From the NCBI GenBank assembly GCA_937973965.1, contig CALJJQ010000047.1, forward strand, positions 24,360 to 88,359: DNA of 64,000 bases. The letters are read 5' to 3'. A program made the translations under genes and the position numbers. The DNA comes from an uncultured Calothrix sp. GTDB lineage: Bacteria; Cyanobacteriota; Cyanobacteriia; Cyanobacteriales; Nostocaceae. Each line of letters begins with the position of its first letter. Within the stretch, counting starts at the first letter, position 1. Below the pieces are notes generated by a model. It did no database searches. It was not told where the DNA came from and saw only the letters and a program-made list of their open reading frames with translations. Positions 30,246-39,312 of the stretch are shown in pieces.

Positions 30246-30593
30246 ATGGCTCGGTATACCTGTTCATTTGTCCTTTCTATTTCTTTATATGACCTGCAAC
30301 CTGCACTTGTAGACCTGTTGTACAATTGTGGGTTAGATGTGCAATATCATACCATTGATTACATTATGGCACGGGAGATTCCCGGCAGTGTACCCTTTTC
30401 CAAGTTAGTGACAGTTGAAGCCTTAATTGATAAAACAACTGCAACCGAGTCAGAAACACGCATGACGATTGTGATTAAAAATGAAGAGCTACCACTCCAA
30501 CTTGAAAATCACTGCCGACAAGTGTTTGATTTTATTAAGCAAGAGATTGAAGCTAGTCGTTACTGGAATTTAATTGAAAGCATAGCTGGTTGA
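30246..30593 (+). CDS. Small conserved-looking cyanobacterial protein, 115 aa
   Basis: The sequence begins MARYTCSFVLSISLYDLQPAL and continues with alternating hydrophobic residues suggesting a small alpha/beta fold, then a basic/acidic helix at the end (CRQVFDFIKQEIEASRYWNL). It has no signal peptide or membrane segment. The gene lies 100 bp downstream of the mannosidase on the same strand, with a TATTATAGGATG stretch at 30203-30214 that could be its own -10 region. I believe homologues are common in cyanobacteria, but I cannot give a function. Confidence 0.7.
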   Translation: MARYTCSFVLSISLYDLQPALVDLLYNCGLDVQYHTIDYIMAREIPGSVPFSKLVTVEALIDKTTATESETRMTIVIKNEELPLQLENHCRQVFDFIKQEIEASRYWNLIESIAG

Positions 30594-30870
30594 TTTGAGA
30601 AAATTTTCACAATTCCCTTGTTAATAGGGAGTTGGAAGTAGCATACATGTATTGCCGATACTAGAACTTATGAAAGTAAATTTTTTCTACTTCCCATTTC
30701 CTACTCCAGACACCCTTCGGTCGATTCGCTATGCGTCTACACTTTACTTTCAAGTTAGGAATGAGTTTTTAGGCGCTTTTGTGGTGTAGCTTGATCAAAG
30801 CGTGATCCGTATATGCCTTTATGCATAGACCCACGGAATGCGGCGTTTCCTACAACCTTGTGCATACCCC

Positions 30871-31064
30871 TAAGAGGATGTTTGGAAAGTGTCAATAAAT
30901 ACTTTATCAACCACTTCTTGAAGACAGTAAATAGGCTCAAACGGTTTATTGGTCGTTATAAACTTTACAGACGCGACATTTCGCGTCTCTCCCGATTCCC
31001 TTCTCCCTATTCCCAAAAAACGATAAATTCAGTATTAAAATCGACTTTTAAAACATCCCCTAAG
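30871..31064. mobile_element. Complete MITE-like element, family AGAGGATGTTT
   Basis: Left end TAAGAGGATGTTTGGAAAGT and right end, on the other strand, CTTAGGGGATGTTTTAAAAG define an element of 194 bp, the best-preserved copy in the window. Its middle holds 'aataaatactttatcaacc', 'cttcttgaagacagtaaatagg' and the 'acagacgcgacatttcgcgtctctcc' palindrome. A frame at 30813-31103 runs through it but has no coding character. The rest of 30594-31159 contains no gene. Confidence 0.65.
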
Positions 31065-31159
31065 ATTAATCCAAAATGGTATCAAAAGACCTGGCAATCC
31101 TAGGATAGTCAGGCATTGATATAATTTGAATGGGATGCAAAGTCTAACCAGATACTGGA

Positions 31160-31768
31160 ATGAAATCAAATTTGATCACCGATTTACCCAAAATTAACGC
31201 CTTAAAAACTCCCACCAGTTCCGCGTGGGTTGAACAAGCCATATCCAACCTAGACACCATACTCCTCGACCATGCTCAATGTGAACGCAAAGCTGCTGGA
31301 GTTGCACTCAACCTGATTTTCCGCTACCCTTCCAATGCCAAAATGGTGCGGGAATTAACGAAAATCGCTCGTGAAGAACTGGAACACTTTGAACTGGTTA
31401 ATCAATGGTTAGACCGACGTAACATCCCCATGCGTCCCCTCCAACCACCTCCCTACGGTGCTGGTTTAAAGGCACAAATCCGTTCTCAAGAACCTCACCG
31501 CTTCTTAGATTCCTTGTTAGTCAGTGGGTTAATTGAAGCTCGCAGTCACGAAAGGTTGGGATTAATCGCAAATTATTGCCCAGAACCTGAATTAGCTAAA
31601 TTTTATCGCAGTTTGATGGCTTCGGAAGCACGTCATTTTGGAGTTTACTGGATACTCGCTGATACCTATTTTGACCGAGAATTATTCCTAAGTAGACTGA
31701 ATGAATTAGCTGTGGTTGAGAGCGAATTGCTCGCTCATTTACATCCAGAACCACGAGTACATAGTTAA
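31160..31768 (+). CDS. miaE: tRNA-(ms2io6A)-hydroxylase MiaE
   Basis: MiaE is a non-haem di-iron monooxygenase that hydroxylates the isopentenyl side chain of 2-methylthio-N6-isopentenyladenosine at position 37 of tRNAs reading U-starting codons. The 202 residues are nearly all helical and show the four-helix-bundle iron ligands: DHAQCERKAAG, AREELEHFELV, LIEARSHERLG and ASEARHFGVYW, with paired ExxH motifs. Length is normal. There is no membrane segment. The modification requires MiaA and MiaB, which are not in this window. The gene stands alone between repeat-rich gaps. Confidence 0.92.
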   Translation: MKSNLITDLPKINALKTPTSSAWVEQAISNLDTILLDHAQCERKAAGVALNLIFRYPSNAKMVRELTKIAREELEHFELVNQWLDRRNIPMRPLQPPPYGAGLKAQIRSQEPHRFLDSLLVSGLIEARSHERLGLIANYCPEPELAKFYRSLMASEARHFGVYWILADTYFDRELFLSRLNELAVVESELLAHLHPEPRVHS

Positions 31769-32310
31769 ACGAAAACTTATAGCAGTCCTAAATGATTTGT
31801 AAAATCTTATATGTAAGGTTGTTGACTGTTAACAGTTGACAGTAAACAGCCATAGACGTACACACACGTTGCTCGACTTCTCTGCGAGAAGAATTCCCGT
31901 GGGGTACAGCCAAAACCAATATTTTTGACTACGTAAATCCGATTGCCATAACATAAATTCTGTACGGTCACACAGTCAACCGTTAACTGTCATTCGTCAC
32001 ATTATCAGTGAATATAAACTCCAATCAACAAGCATAAATACTAGTTGTTGATTTAGATTTTATGAAAAGAGGTAAATTCCTCAATATAGTTATTAAAAAT
32101 AATTAACACATCTTCATCTCAACTTGAATATTTACTAACTAATAAGCCAAAAATCCAGACTAAACAAGGATTAGAGCAATAAACAATAGATAAGTACACA
32201 GGGAAAATCAAATATTTTCCCAGCAGAAAATCCGAAGGCATATACCCACTCACAAAAAATAGTGCGATAATAGGAATGTGAGGAAAATAACGGAATAGGG
32301 GGTAAAACAT
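31769..32310. other. Intergenic region with scattered repeat ends, no gene
   Basis: At 31778-31800 there is a solo left end of the TATAGCAGTCCTAAATGAT family (compare 60994). At 31820-31850 the sequence 'gttgactgttaacagttgacagt' is a small palindrome, and 'cagtcaaccgttaactg' recurs at 31974-31990. From 32040 onward the DNA is AT-rich and must hold the promoter of the next gene. Confidence 0.45.
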
Positions 32311-32769
32311 ATGTTGAAAAAACTATTGGTTGCATTAACCCTGGCGACTCCCTTGGTTTTGGCTGCTAGTGTGGCAAATGCCCAAAACCCAGAACATATT
32401 CGACAGTTACTAGAAACCCGTGAATGTATTGGCTGTAACTTAGCTGGAGCGAATTTGAGCGGGATGCACTTGATTGGTGCAGATTTACGTAATGCGAACC
32501 TTCAAGGTGCAAATTTACAAGGAGTTAATTTAGAAGGTGCAGATTTGACCGGTGCAAATCTCAAGGGTGCAAATCTAACGGAGGCATTCTTAACAAATGT
32601 CAATATGAAAGCCGCTAATTTAGATCGTGCAAACCTATCACGCGCAACGATTCACGATTCTAATGTCTACCAGGCTTCCATGAATGAAATGAATATTACT
32701 GATGCCGATATTTTTTATACAGGAATCGGTATCGGTGGTGATGATGCACAAATTCCTGATTGGGATTGA
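32311..32769 (+). CDS. Secreted pentapeptide-repeat protein, 152 aa
   Basis: A signal peptide is clear (KKLLVALTLATPLVLAASVA, cleavage after VANA, residue 24). A short cap follows, IRQLLETRECIGCNL, and then about 14 pentapeptide units of the A(D/N)Lxx type (residues 50-135, for example ANLQGANLQGVNLEGADLTG), which form a right-handed quadrilateral beta helix. The C-terminus is acidic and Gly-rich. It should be periplasmic. The cap with its CxxC pair recurs in the lipoprotein at 55858-56307. Function is unknown; such proteins are mostly binding or structural elements. Confidence 0.88.
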   Translation: MLKKLLVALTLATPLVLAASVANAQNPEHIRQLLETRECIGCNLAGANLSGMHLIGADLRNANLQGANLQGVNLEGADLTGANLKGANLTEAFLTNVNMKAANLDRANLSRATIHDSNVYQASMNEMNITDADIFYTGIGIGGDDAQIPDWD

Positions 32770-33159
32770 GTAATACTTCAATACTTATTTCAGATTTTGC
32801 TAGATATTACAGTTGCGAAACCAGTGTGAATTAATTCAACCGGGGACGGGTGGGTTTTCCCATTCGTCATTTTTTTGATTTTTATCCTTTAGTTTCAAAC
32901 AAATTTTGAATATTCAAATTGGATTCCTATATAGCTGATACTGTTTCACAAAAATGTTGATACACTCCCACTCCCTACTCCCTATTTTCCAGCGAGAAAA
33001 CATGGTGTCAACATGAAGATAGTAACCCTATATTTGATATTCCATACATCATCAGGATTAGGAAATAGCCTCTATTAATCATTCTATAGATAGTCCTTAT
33101 TTTCATAATTATTTATCACAATAGAGGTAATAGGATGACAAGAAAATTAATAGAGAAAT
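32770..33159. other. Intergenic region, no gene
   Basis: It contains a solo right end 'ggattcctatata' at 32921-32933 of the family described at 33794 and a short-repeat block 'tcccactccctactccctattttcc' at 32966-32990 that is nearly identical to 47660-47685. No frame is supported. Confidence 0.4.
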
Positions 33160-33753
33160 ATGCAGAAAAAATCTTGGAATTACACTCATACTTTACTAAG
33201 TTTTGTAACTATCATGGCAGTCGGTAGTGCCTTACCAGTTCGTGCAGAAACAATTAATTCTACTACTGCAAATACACCTACTTCTACATCTGATTTAGAA
33301 ATTGAAACAGCATCTACACAGATAGCTCAAAGCTTCCAACCGGGAAGAGCAACCCGCTCTGGTTCCAGCTATATTGGTGTGGGTGGTAATCTTGGTCTAA
33401 CTGGTAATACCAGGGTTGGAGAGGGGTCATTTGCTGTATTTAGCAAGGTAGGATTAACCCGCAATTTATCAGCACGTCCTGCGGCTTTAGTAGGAGATAA
33501 TACCGTATTTTTGGTTCCCTTGACCATCGATTTTCCCCAGGAAAATTTGGAAGTTACCCAGTTGAGTGTCGCACCCTATATTGGTGGTGGTGTGGCGATT
33601 TCTACAGGTCGAGATAGCACTGTCGGTGCATTAATTACTGGTGGTGTAGACGTTCCCCTATCATCACAAATTACCGCAACTGGTGGAGTGAATGTTAGTT
33701 TTATTGATGAGACTGATGTGGGAATTCTTTTGGGTATTGGCTACAATTTCTAG
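33160..33753 (+). CDS. Exported outer-membrane-like protein, 197 aa
   Basis: A signal peptide is visible (LLSFVTIMAVGSALPVRAET, cleavage near residue 29), followed by a Thr/Ser-rich linker of about 35 residues. From residue 65 the sequence alternates Gly and hydrophobic residues in strand-like blocks (SYIGVGGNLGLTGNTRVGEG, YIGGGVAISTGRDSTVGALI) and ends in GIGYNF. A terminal Phe after such strands is the usual outer-membrane beta-barrel insertion signal. A small barrel of about eight strands is the best guess. I do not recognise a named family. Confidence 0.78.
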   Translation: MQKKSWNYTHTLLSFVTIMAVGSALPVRAETINSTTANTPTSTSDLEIETASTQIAQSFQPGRATRSGSSYIGVGGNLGLTGNTRVGEGSFAVFSKVGLTRNLSARPAALVGDNTVFLVPLTIDFPQENLEVTQLSVAPYIGGGVAISTGRDSTVGALITGGVDVPLSSQITATGGVNVSFIDETDVGILLGIGYNF

Positions 33754-33793
33754 ACTCTCATTTATCCCATACCGATGCAAACAACCTAAATTA

Positions 33794-33896
33794 GCAATCT
33801 TAAATGATACGTGAGAATAGATCAAGGCTAGAATGCTTGTAAACTGAGGATTTTTATTTAGTGTTTTCTCACAAATGCTTCCGGATCGCTATATAA
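33794..33896 (+). repeat. About 105-bp repeat, family TATAGCAGTCCTAAATGAT
   Basis: This stretch matches 60994-61100 over its full length: both contain 'agaatagatcaag', 'gaatgcttgta', 'actgagg', 'agtgttttctca' and end in 'cctatata' or 'gctatata'. The ends are weakly inverted copies of TATAG(C)AG. The next gene starts 12 bp after it, so its promoter would be in the repeat. Confidence 0.6.
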
Positions 33897-33908
33897 GACG
33901 CGATAAGT

Positions 33909-34223
33909 ATGTTTGTAATTGCGCTAGGTAAGGATATTCCCTGGATTGCACTCATCATCGGGTTAATTCCGACTGTAGGAACAATGGCATATCCCTGTCA
34001 AATTATTTATTCTGCTAAAGGTAGAAAGAGAAAAATTGCTCAATTTATTATTTATGATTTCTTTACCCGCATTGGCAAAAAAATTCCCATTTGGGGTGGA
34101 GAAGATACCCATACAGAGCATTTTTTCAATCGATTGGCCGATCAACTTGCGACTACAAATTATCAGCCAGAAGTGCAACTGGCAAAACAAAAGGAGCGAA
34201 CTAAAAGCTCACCACTGAATTAA
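33909..34223 (+). CDS. Small membrane protein of unknown function, 104 aa
   Basis: Residues 10-40 form one long or two short hydrophobic helices (IPWIALIIGLIPTVGTMAYP), followed by a basic segment (SAKGRKRKIAQF) and an amphiphilic tail that includes RIGKKIPIWGGEDTHTEHFF. By the positive-inside rule the C-terminal part should be cytoplasmic. The frame has an ATG start and plausible codon use, but no clear ribosome-binding site. It begins 12 bp after a repeat element, which raises the possibility that the 5' end has been altered. I do not recognise the family. Confidence 0.55.
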   Translation: MFVIALGKDIPWIALIIGLIPTVGTMAYPCQIIYSAKGRKRKIAQFIIYDFFTRIGKKIPIWGGEDTHTEHFFNRLADQLATTNYQPEVQLAKQKERTKSSPLN

Positions 34224-34283
34224 TCTAAATAGTACAGACCTGATGCAACTGGTACGTTATTTCAAGTTCGTAGTGAGGACTTT

Positions 34284-34369
34284 ATATCGGTTATCTTGTA
34301 CTTTGAAATAAATGAAACTAGAATAATCAATGGTTACAGCCCCTGATATGTAGCAGGCATTAGCGTAAA
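34284..34369 (+). repeat. 86-bp repeat shared with 47456-47541
   Basis: The sequence from 'atatcggttatcttgtacttt' to 'tagcaggcattagcgtaaa' differs from 47456-47541 at only a handful of positions, an unusually strong match for intergenic DNA. No inverted ends are clear, so it may be a piece of a larger element. Confidence 0.65.
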
Positions 34370-34411
34370 GACTCTTGAAATACAGTAATCTTGAGTTCTG
34401 TTTCCTGATTT

Positions 34412-34507
34412 GAGGCAGAGCCTCGTGAAATGCGTCCCCACGCGGAGCATGGGGACGAGATAATCACAAAAACTGAATATGGGTAAATTCCCACAAAATC
34501 AACAGCC
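34412..34507 (+). repeat. GAGGCAGAGCCTC palindromic repeat
   Basis: It begins with the palindrome GAGGCAGAGCCTC, continues with a second one (CGTCCCCACGCGGAGCATGGGGACG) and ends 'gtaaattcccacaaaatcaacag'. A near-identical stretch lies at 20612-20712 and the second palindrome alone at 63818-63857 in opposite orientation. Confidence 0.65.
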
Positions 34508-34529
34508 TAGTTCTATACTAATCATAAGA

Positions 34530-36128
34530 CTAATACCCGGAAGGATAATCCCTTTGGGGTGGAATACCAGCGCTACCTGCTTCCACAAATCCACCAGCCG
34601 AACCAGCTTCTTTTAAGAATCCACTGTAGGCTTCCATACCGTGTTCGCCAATGTCCAATCCTTCAAGCTCTTCCTCTGGGGTGACACGTATACCAAGAGT
34701 AAATTTAAGTACATACCAAAAGATTGTACTGACTAAAACGGTCATTCCCCCAACGCTAATCACACCGATAAATTGGTTGATTAACTGTTCGATACCACCA
34801 CCAGCAAGTAAGCCTTTAAGGGGACCAGCACCTTCACCGTACCAGGGATAGACACCAGGACCGGCTGAAAACAGACCAACAGCGAGGGTTCCCCAGACAC
34901 CACAAACTAGGTGAACTGAACTTGCACCTACTGGGTCGTCGATTCCCAAGCGGTCAATAAAGGTGACAGAAAAGACTACGAGAATACCGGCAATTAAGCC
35001 AATCAGAAAGGCGTGACCAAGGGAAACGTAGGCACAACCGGCGGTAATTCCCACTAAACCCGCAAGAATACCGTTGATAATCATGGAAAGGTCGGGTTTA
35101 CCGAGATAGAACCAAGCGGTAAATGTGGCGGCAGTTCCACCTGCTGCTGCTGCGATGTTAGTTGTGAGGGCTACATGGGCAATCCCTTGTGGATCTGCTG
35201 CCATGAAGGAACCGGGATTAAATCCAAACCAGCCTAACCAGAGAATTAAACAACCGAGGGTGGCAATACTCATATTGTGACCTGGTAGTGCCACGGGTTG
35301 GCCGTCTTGATATTTACCGAGACGGGGACCGAGAATCGCTGCACCCATTAGAGCTGCCCAACCACCAACGGAGTGGACAACCGTTGAACCGGCAAAGTCC
35401 CAAAAGCCTCTGTCTGCTAGCCAACCAGCACCCCAAACCCAGTGTCCGGTGATGGGATAGGCAATACCGACTAGTAATAAACTAAAAATCAAAAAGTCAA
35501 CAAACTTGATCCGTTCAGCAACTGCACCGGAGACAATTGTGGCCGCAGTTCCCGCAAAGGCTAGTTGGAACAAAAATTTTGCACTCAAAGGTACATTAGC
35601 CCATTTCAAAGAACTAAATACCCCTTGGTATTCCTTGGCTGCTCCGGTTGCTACCTCCAGAGTGTTATCTGCTCCTTGCAATAAAAATCCGTTCAGACCA
35701 ATAAAACTATTTCCGTCACCAAACATAAAACCAAATCCAACCACCCAAAAGGCGATTGTTGCTAACGCAAAGACGATGAGGTTTTTTGACAAAATGTTGA
35801 CTGCGTTTTTCTGACGGCAAAACCCAGTCTCCAACATCCCAAAGCCCGCGTTCATGAAAATTACTAAAAACGCCGCGATCGCAACCCACAATGTATCTAG
35901 GGCAATCTTTAATTCAATGTTACTAGGTCCGGTTGGAGCTTGAGCAAATGCAGCATAACCCCATGCCAATACAATTAAACTTGCTAGGGGTATGGAAGCT
36001 TGCCAACTTGGAGTCAACTGCTTGATACCTGCAAAGATTCGCGCCATGAGTGAAGCGTTGATCGATGACTTGACCTGTCGCCGATTTCTTCCCCTCGATT
36101 TCCTGTTTGGTTTCAGTTTCAATTTCAT
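34530..36128 (-). CDS. amt: Ammonium transporter (Amt family)
   Basis: Amt proteins form trimeric inner-membrane channels that take up ammonium. The chain of 532 residues starts with an unusual basic extension of about 40 residues ([19 protein letters not shown]), then a signal-like helix ([20 protein letters not shown]), and then 11 hydrophobic helices. The twin pore histidines are in [16 protein letters not shown] and [16 protein letters not shown], and [20 protein letters not shown] is the family signature near the start. The C-terminal cytoplasmic tail binds GlnB/GlnK proteins in relatives. A consensus NtcA site lies 452 bp upstream (36580-36593), fitting nitrogen control, though it is far away. 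Confidence 0.95.
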   Translation of the reverse strand: MKLKLKPNRKSRGRNRRQVKSSINASLMARIFAGIKQLTPSWQASIPLASLIVLAWGYAAFAQAPTGPSNIELKIALDTLWVAIAAFLVIFMNAGFGMLETGFCRQKNAVNILSKNLIVFALATIAFWVVGFGFMFGDGNSFIGLNGFLLQGADNTLEVATGAAKEYQGVFSSLKWANVPLSAKFLFQLAFAGTAATIVSGAVAERIKFVDFLIFSLLLVGIAYPITGHWVWGAGWLADRGFWDFAGSTVVHSVGGWAALMGAAILGPRLGKYQDGQPVALPGHNMSIATLGCLILWLGWFGFNPGSFMAADPQGIAHVALTTNIAAAAGGTAATFTAWFYLGKPDLSMIINGILAGLVGITAGCAYVSLGHAFLIGLIAGILVVFSVTFIDRLGIDDPVGASSVHLVCGVWGTLAVGLFSAGPGVYPWYGEGAGPLKGLLAGGGIEQLINQFIGVISVGGMTVLVSTIFWYVLKFTLGIRVTPEEELEGLDIGEHGMEAYSGFLKEAGSAGGFVEAGSAGIPPQRDYPSGY

Positions 36129-37012
36129 TGCAATCTAGACCATATGAAACAATAAAAAACGCGTCAAATCAATATCCTCACGCCATGACACTGATCACAG
36201 GAATCATGGACAATGGCGGTTTGATGGGTTTAAACTTGTCAATATCTTTGTTTTGACTGCTTTTAGCCCCTTGCCTCCCTACCACATTGACTGAGGATAT
36301 TTACTGACAATTTGTGGTTTTTTCTGTGTGTGTGTCAATTTCCGCCCTAACCCAAATTGTTAATGACCCGTTGGTTAATCAACTGTTGGAACTACCTCTT
36401 CAAAGTAATCAAATCTTAAGCTTTAATTATTATGTAGTTTGAACAACAGTCAAGCTCCTTCACAAAGTTTTTAACATTTACTTGGGCTAGCAATCACATC
36501 GATACTTTCTTGTCTATGTGACCGCAATCTCACTCAAAACAAGTGATGCAATTTTGTCAACAATTGCTTATAAAAATCTGTAGCAATTAATACCGTTTAC
36601 CAGAGGAATGGTCAAAAATTTTCCTTTGAGGATAGCTTTTGTCCCATTATTGGTAGGGGTTTAGGCAAAATCAGTTTTTACTTGTGGAATGATTTGCCTT
36701 CATAAATTTAAACTCTATCAAGTGATGATTTTATGGTATATTTACTCTAATTTTTTGTTTTTTATTTCCGACTAAAACATTCGTATACTTTGCACAGCAA
36801 TAAACTGAGCTTTTACCTAGGTAAAGTAGGGAAGCGTTAACTGTTGACTGTCAACCGTCAATAAATCTAAAGGGGAATATATCACCGTGGAAAGTATAAA
36901 CTGTTTTACTAGGTTGAAGCCGACAAAAAAATAACAGCTATCAAGAAATAACAAGTTTGGTCATATTTGGTCATATGTAGAGATTGTGTTACATTTTTTA
37001 GCAAGTTAAATG
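36129..37012. other. Long intergenic region upstream of amt
   Basis: Nearly 900 bases without a supported gene. It holds the NtcA-like palindrome at 36580-36593 and 'ttaactgttgactgtcaaccgtcaa' at 36839-36863, a small palindrome of a type seen near 31820. The length suggests a complex amt promoter, but no transcription start can be placed by eye. Confidence 0.45.
36580..36593. promoter_or_regulatory. Perfect NtcA-type consensus GTA-N8-TAC
   Basis: GTAGCAATTAATAC fits the full NtcA consensus, the binding site of the cyanobacterial global nitrogen regulator. Being palindromic it can act on either strand; the gene it would plausibly serve is amt (start 36128). The match to a six-base consensus could be chance, no ideal TAN3T box lies 22 bases downstream on the minus strand, and the distance is long. 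Confidence 0.4.
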
Positions 37013-37179
37013 AGAGGTTGTTTAAAAAGTTATTTTTAATACTTGAATTATTGTTGTTGGGAATGGGAAGCGACATGTCGCGTCTGTACCCTCAAAAGAA
37101 AAATCAGCTTTATAACCTCATGTCCAGAGTCAGGACAATAGTCCAAATAGTGATAATTAATACTTGACAAACATCCTCT
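37013..37179. mobile_element. MITE-like element, family AGAGGATGTTT
   Basis: The left end AGAGGTTGTTTAAAAAGTTA and the right end, on the other strand, AGAGGATGTTTGTCAAGTAT bound 167 bp. The right half is repeated at 25012-25074. It lies 11 bp from the purE stop codon. A frame at 36967-37167 that crosses its left end is not a gene. Confidence 0.65.
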
Positions 37180-37190
37180 GAGGTTGATTG

Positions 37191-37715
37191 CTAACCCATT
37201 TGTTGGAGGTATTGACTATAACCTAATGTTTCCAGACTTTCTTGCTTTTTCATTACCATATCTTGAAGATTTTGACGATATTGCTCTACCTTTTCTAGTA
37301 ACTTCGGGTCATGACAAGCAAGGATACGGACTGCGAGTAAACCAGCATTTTTCGCGTTACCAATTGCCACAGTGGCGACGGGTATACCCGCAGGCATCTG
37401 TACAATGGAGTAGAGAGAATCCACTCCGTGTAATTGGCGAGTGGAGACAGGTACACCGATGACCGGAAGGGGGGTCAGGGAAGCTACCATCCCTGGTAAA
37501 TGGGCTGCACCTCCAGCACCAGCGATAATGACGCGAATCCCGCGATGGTGGGCGGTTTTAGCGTATTCAAACATCCGTTCGGGGGTACGATGGGCACTGA
37601 CGATTTGGACTTCGTGGGGAACAGCGAAATCCTCACAGACAGCGATTGCATCTTGCATGGTTGCTAAGTCGGAATCGCTACCCATGATGATACCAATGAG
37701 GGGATTACTAGGCAT
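37191..37715 (-). CDS. purE: N5-carboxyaminoimidazole ribonucleotide mutase
   Basis: PurE class I converts N5-CAIR to CAIR in purine synthesis, acting as a homo-octamer in the cytoplasm. The 174 residues contain the substrate-phosphate motif [14 protein letters not shown] near the N-terminus, the catalytic histidine in [15 protein letters not shown] and the glycine-rich [20 protein letters not shown]. Length is normal. The partner purK is not in the window. It is transcribed divergently from nagA; a palindromic repeat fills most of the 197 bp between them. Confidence 0.97.
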   Translation of the reverse strand: MPSNPLIGIIMGSDSDLATMQDAIAVCEDFAVPHEVQIVSAHRTPERMFEYAKTAHHRGIRVIIAGAGGAAHLPGMVASLTPLPVIGVPVSTRQLHGVDSLYSIVQMPAGIPVATVAIGNAKNAGLLAVRILACHDPKLLEKVEQYRQNLQDMVMKKQESLETLGYSQYLQQMG

Positions 37716-37760
37716 GGGAGGAAGATTGGGGGAGGGTGATATTCAGGATTATCATACAAT

Positions 37761-37844
37761 AATTCGTAATTTGTAATAGCCTGCGGCAACGCTTCGCGTA
37801 CGTAATACCCGCTACGCGGGAAGCAAGCTACGTAATTTGTGATT
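37761..37844. repeat. Modular palindromic repeat, second copy
   Basis: On the minus strand this reads 'acgtagcttgcttcccgcgt', 'agcgggtattacgtacgcga' and 'agcgttgccgcaggctatta', the same modules as 13640-13712 but in a different order. It sits between the divergent purE and nagA genes. Confidence 0.7.
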
Positions 37845-37912
37845 AAATTGGGTTTTTGGGTGGGATCAACACTACTTCCCACTTCCTATTTCCTACTCCC
37901 TCATTTAAACAA

Positions 37913-39100
37913 ATGTCTATCCATTCAATTAATCTAATTAATGCTCGTATTCCTGGGAAAAATGGTTTATACCGTTTGCTGATTGATAAATGCGGCCTAT
38001 TGGTTGATGTCTCTGAGGTGGAGATTGATTCACACATTATTGATGCCAACACGATTGATTTGGCTGGTGATTGGATTTCTTGTGGTGGTGTGGATTTGCA
38101 GATTAATGGTGGTTTGGGTTTGGCGTTTCCTGATTTAACTGCTGATAATGCATATATGTGTGCCAAAATTTGTGAATATTTGTGGAGTTGTGGTGTGGAT
38201 GGATTTACACCGACTCTGGTGACAACTAGTGTAGAAAAGATTCAATCAACTTTGGCTGTGATTGCAGCATACATGGATCACGCTAGTTCCCTTGAACATC
38301 GGGAGTCTGCACAAATTTTGGGGGTGCATTTAGAAGGACCTTTTTTAAACCCAAAAAAACGGGGAGCGCATCCAGAGGAATATCTTTTACCTTTGACGCA
38401 AGCTAATATCCAACGGGTTTTGGGTGATTATACTCACATTGTCAAAATTATGACCCTAGCTCCAGAAATGGATGAAACTGGAGATGCGATCGCCTATTTA
38501 CGTTCCTTGGGAATTACGGTCAGTTTAGGTCATTCCCTGGCGACTGCGGAACAAGCAATGACAGCCTTTGACCAGGGGTCAACGATGGTGACCCATGCTT
38601 TTAATGCTATGCCGAGTTTACACCATCGTCAACCGGGTTTATTGGCAGCAGCGATTACCCATCCCCAGGTGATGTGTGGATTTATTGCTGATGGGGAGCA
38701 TGTGGTACCGATGATGGTAGATGTATTATTACGAGCAAGTAATTATCAAGGGGGTTTATTTTTAGTTAGTGATGCTTTAGCTCCTTTAGGTTTGGGTGAT
38801 GGCATTTATCCCTGGGATGAACGTCAAATTGAAGTTAAAAATGGTACAGCCCGTTTGCTGGATGGTACATTGTCAGGAACTACTTTACCTTTGTTGGTGG
38901 GGGTCGAAAATTTAGTCAAATGGGGGATTTGTAGTCCAGAACAGGCGATTTTGATGGCAACGGTTGCTCCCCGACGGGCAATTGGTTTACCAGAAATGGT
39001 CATTAATCATACCTCTGCTCATAATTTGTTACGTTGGCATTACGATGCAGATACCCAGGAAATAACTTGGCAAAGATTGGTGCGTAATTTATCGGTTTGA
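37913..39100 (+). CDS. nagA: N-acetylglucosamine-6-phosphate deacetylase
   Basis: It removes the acetyl group from GlcNAc-6-phosphate during recycling of cell-wall or external amino sugar, a cytoplasmic amidohydrolase. Visible residues are E141 in LGVHLEGPFLNPKKRGAHP, H207 in TVSLGHSLAT, H228 in MVTHAFNAMPSLHHR and the catalytic D287 in FLVSDALAPLG. The first motif reads GVDLQINGG, with Q-x-N instead of H-x-H as in E. coli NagA, pointing to a single metal ion. I chose ATG 37913 (395 residues); the frame is open to 37856, but that extension is encoded by intergenic short repeats ('cccacttcctatttcctactccc'). No nagB is nearby. Confidence 0.92.
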   Translation: MSIHSINLINARIPGKNGLYRLLIDKCGLLVDVSEVEIDSHIIDANTIDLAGDWISCGGVDLQINGGLGLAFPDLTADNAYMCAKICEYLWSCGVDGFTPTLVTTSVEKIQSTLAVIAAYMDHASSLEHRESAQILGVHLEGPFLNPKKRGAHPEEYLLPLTQANIQRVLGDYTHIVKIMTLAPEMDETGDAIAYLRSLGITVSLGHSLATAEQAMTAFDQGSTMVTHAFNAMPSLHHRQPGLLAAAITHPQVMCGFIADGEHVVPMMVDVLLRASNYQGGLFLVSDALAPLGLGDGIYPWDERQIEVKNGTARLLDGTLSGTTLPLLVGVENLVKWGICSPEQAILMATVAPRRAIGLPEMVINHTSAHNLLRWHYDADTQEITWQRLVRNLSV

Positions 39101-39139
39101 ATTGGTATTTAGTGGGGAAATGGTTGGAGGGGGAATTTG

Positions 39140-39271
39140 GCGTTGCTGGATTTGGATATGAATTATATTTATTTACATTTTGTATTAACCCAAAAATTAT
39201 CGCAGAGACGTAGCATTGCTACGTCTCTACACGACGTAAAATTTTCAATTCATATTTGTATTCAGCAATGC
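39140..39271. mobile_element. MITE-like element with GTTGCTGAAT ends and central palindrome
   Basis: GCGTTGCTGGATTTGGATAT at the left is mirrored by GCATTGCTGAATACAAATAT on the other strand at the right. The centre holds AGAGACGTAGCA-TTGCTACGTCTCT (39204-39228), a near-perfect palindrome. A second copy with the same ends and centre is at 48265-48396. The right end provides the false N-terminal extension of the next gene. Confidence 0.7.
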
Positions 39272-39312
39272 TACCCCTTCACCGCTCCTGTATCCTGTAT
39301 TTTGAAAATTAT

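Noticed and set aside
30813..31103. A 96-codon frame
   Set aside because: It runs through a complete MITE-like element; composition and sequence follow the element.
36967..37167. A 66-codon frame upstream of purE
   Set aside because: It crosses a MITE-like element; its C-terminal MSRVRTIV part is repeated at 25013 because the element is repeated, not because of a protein family.
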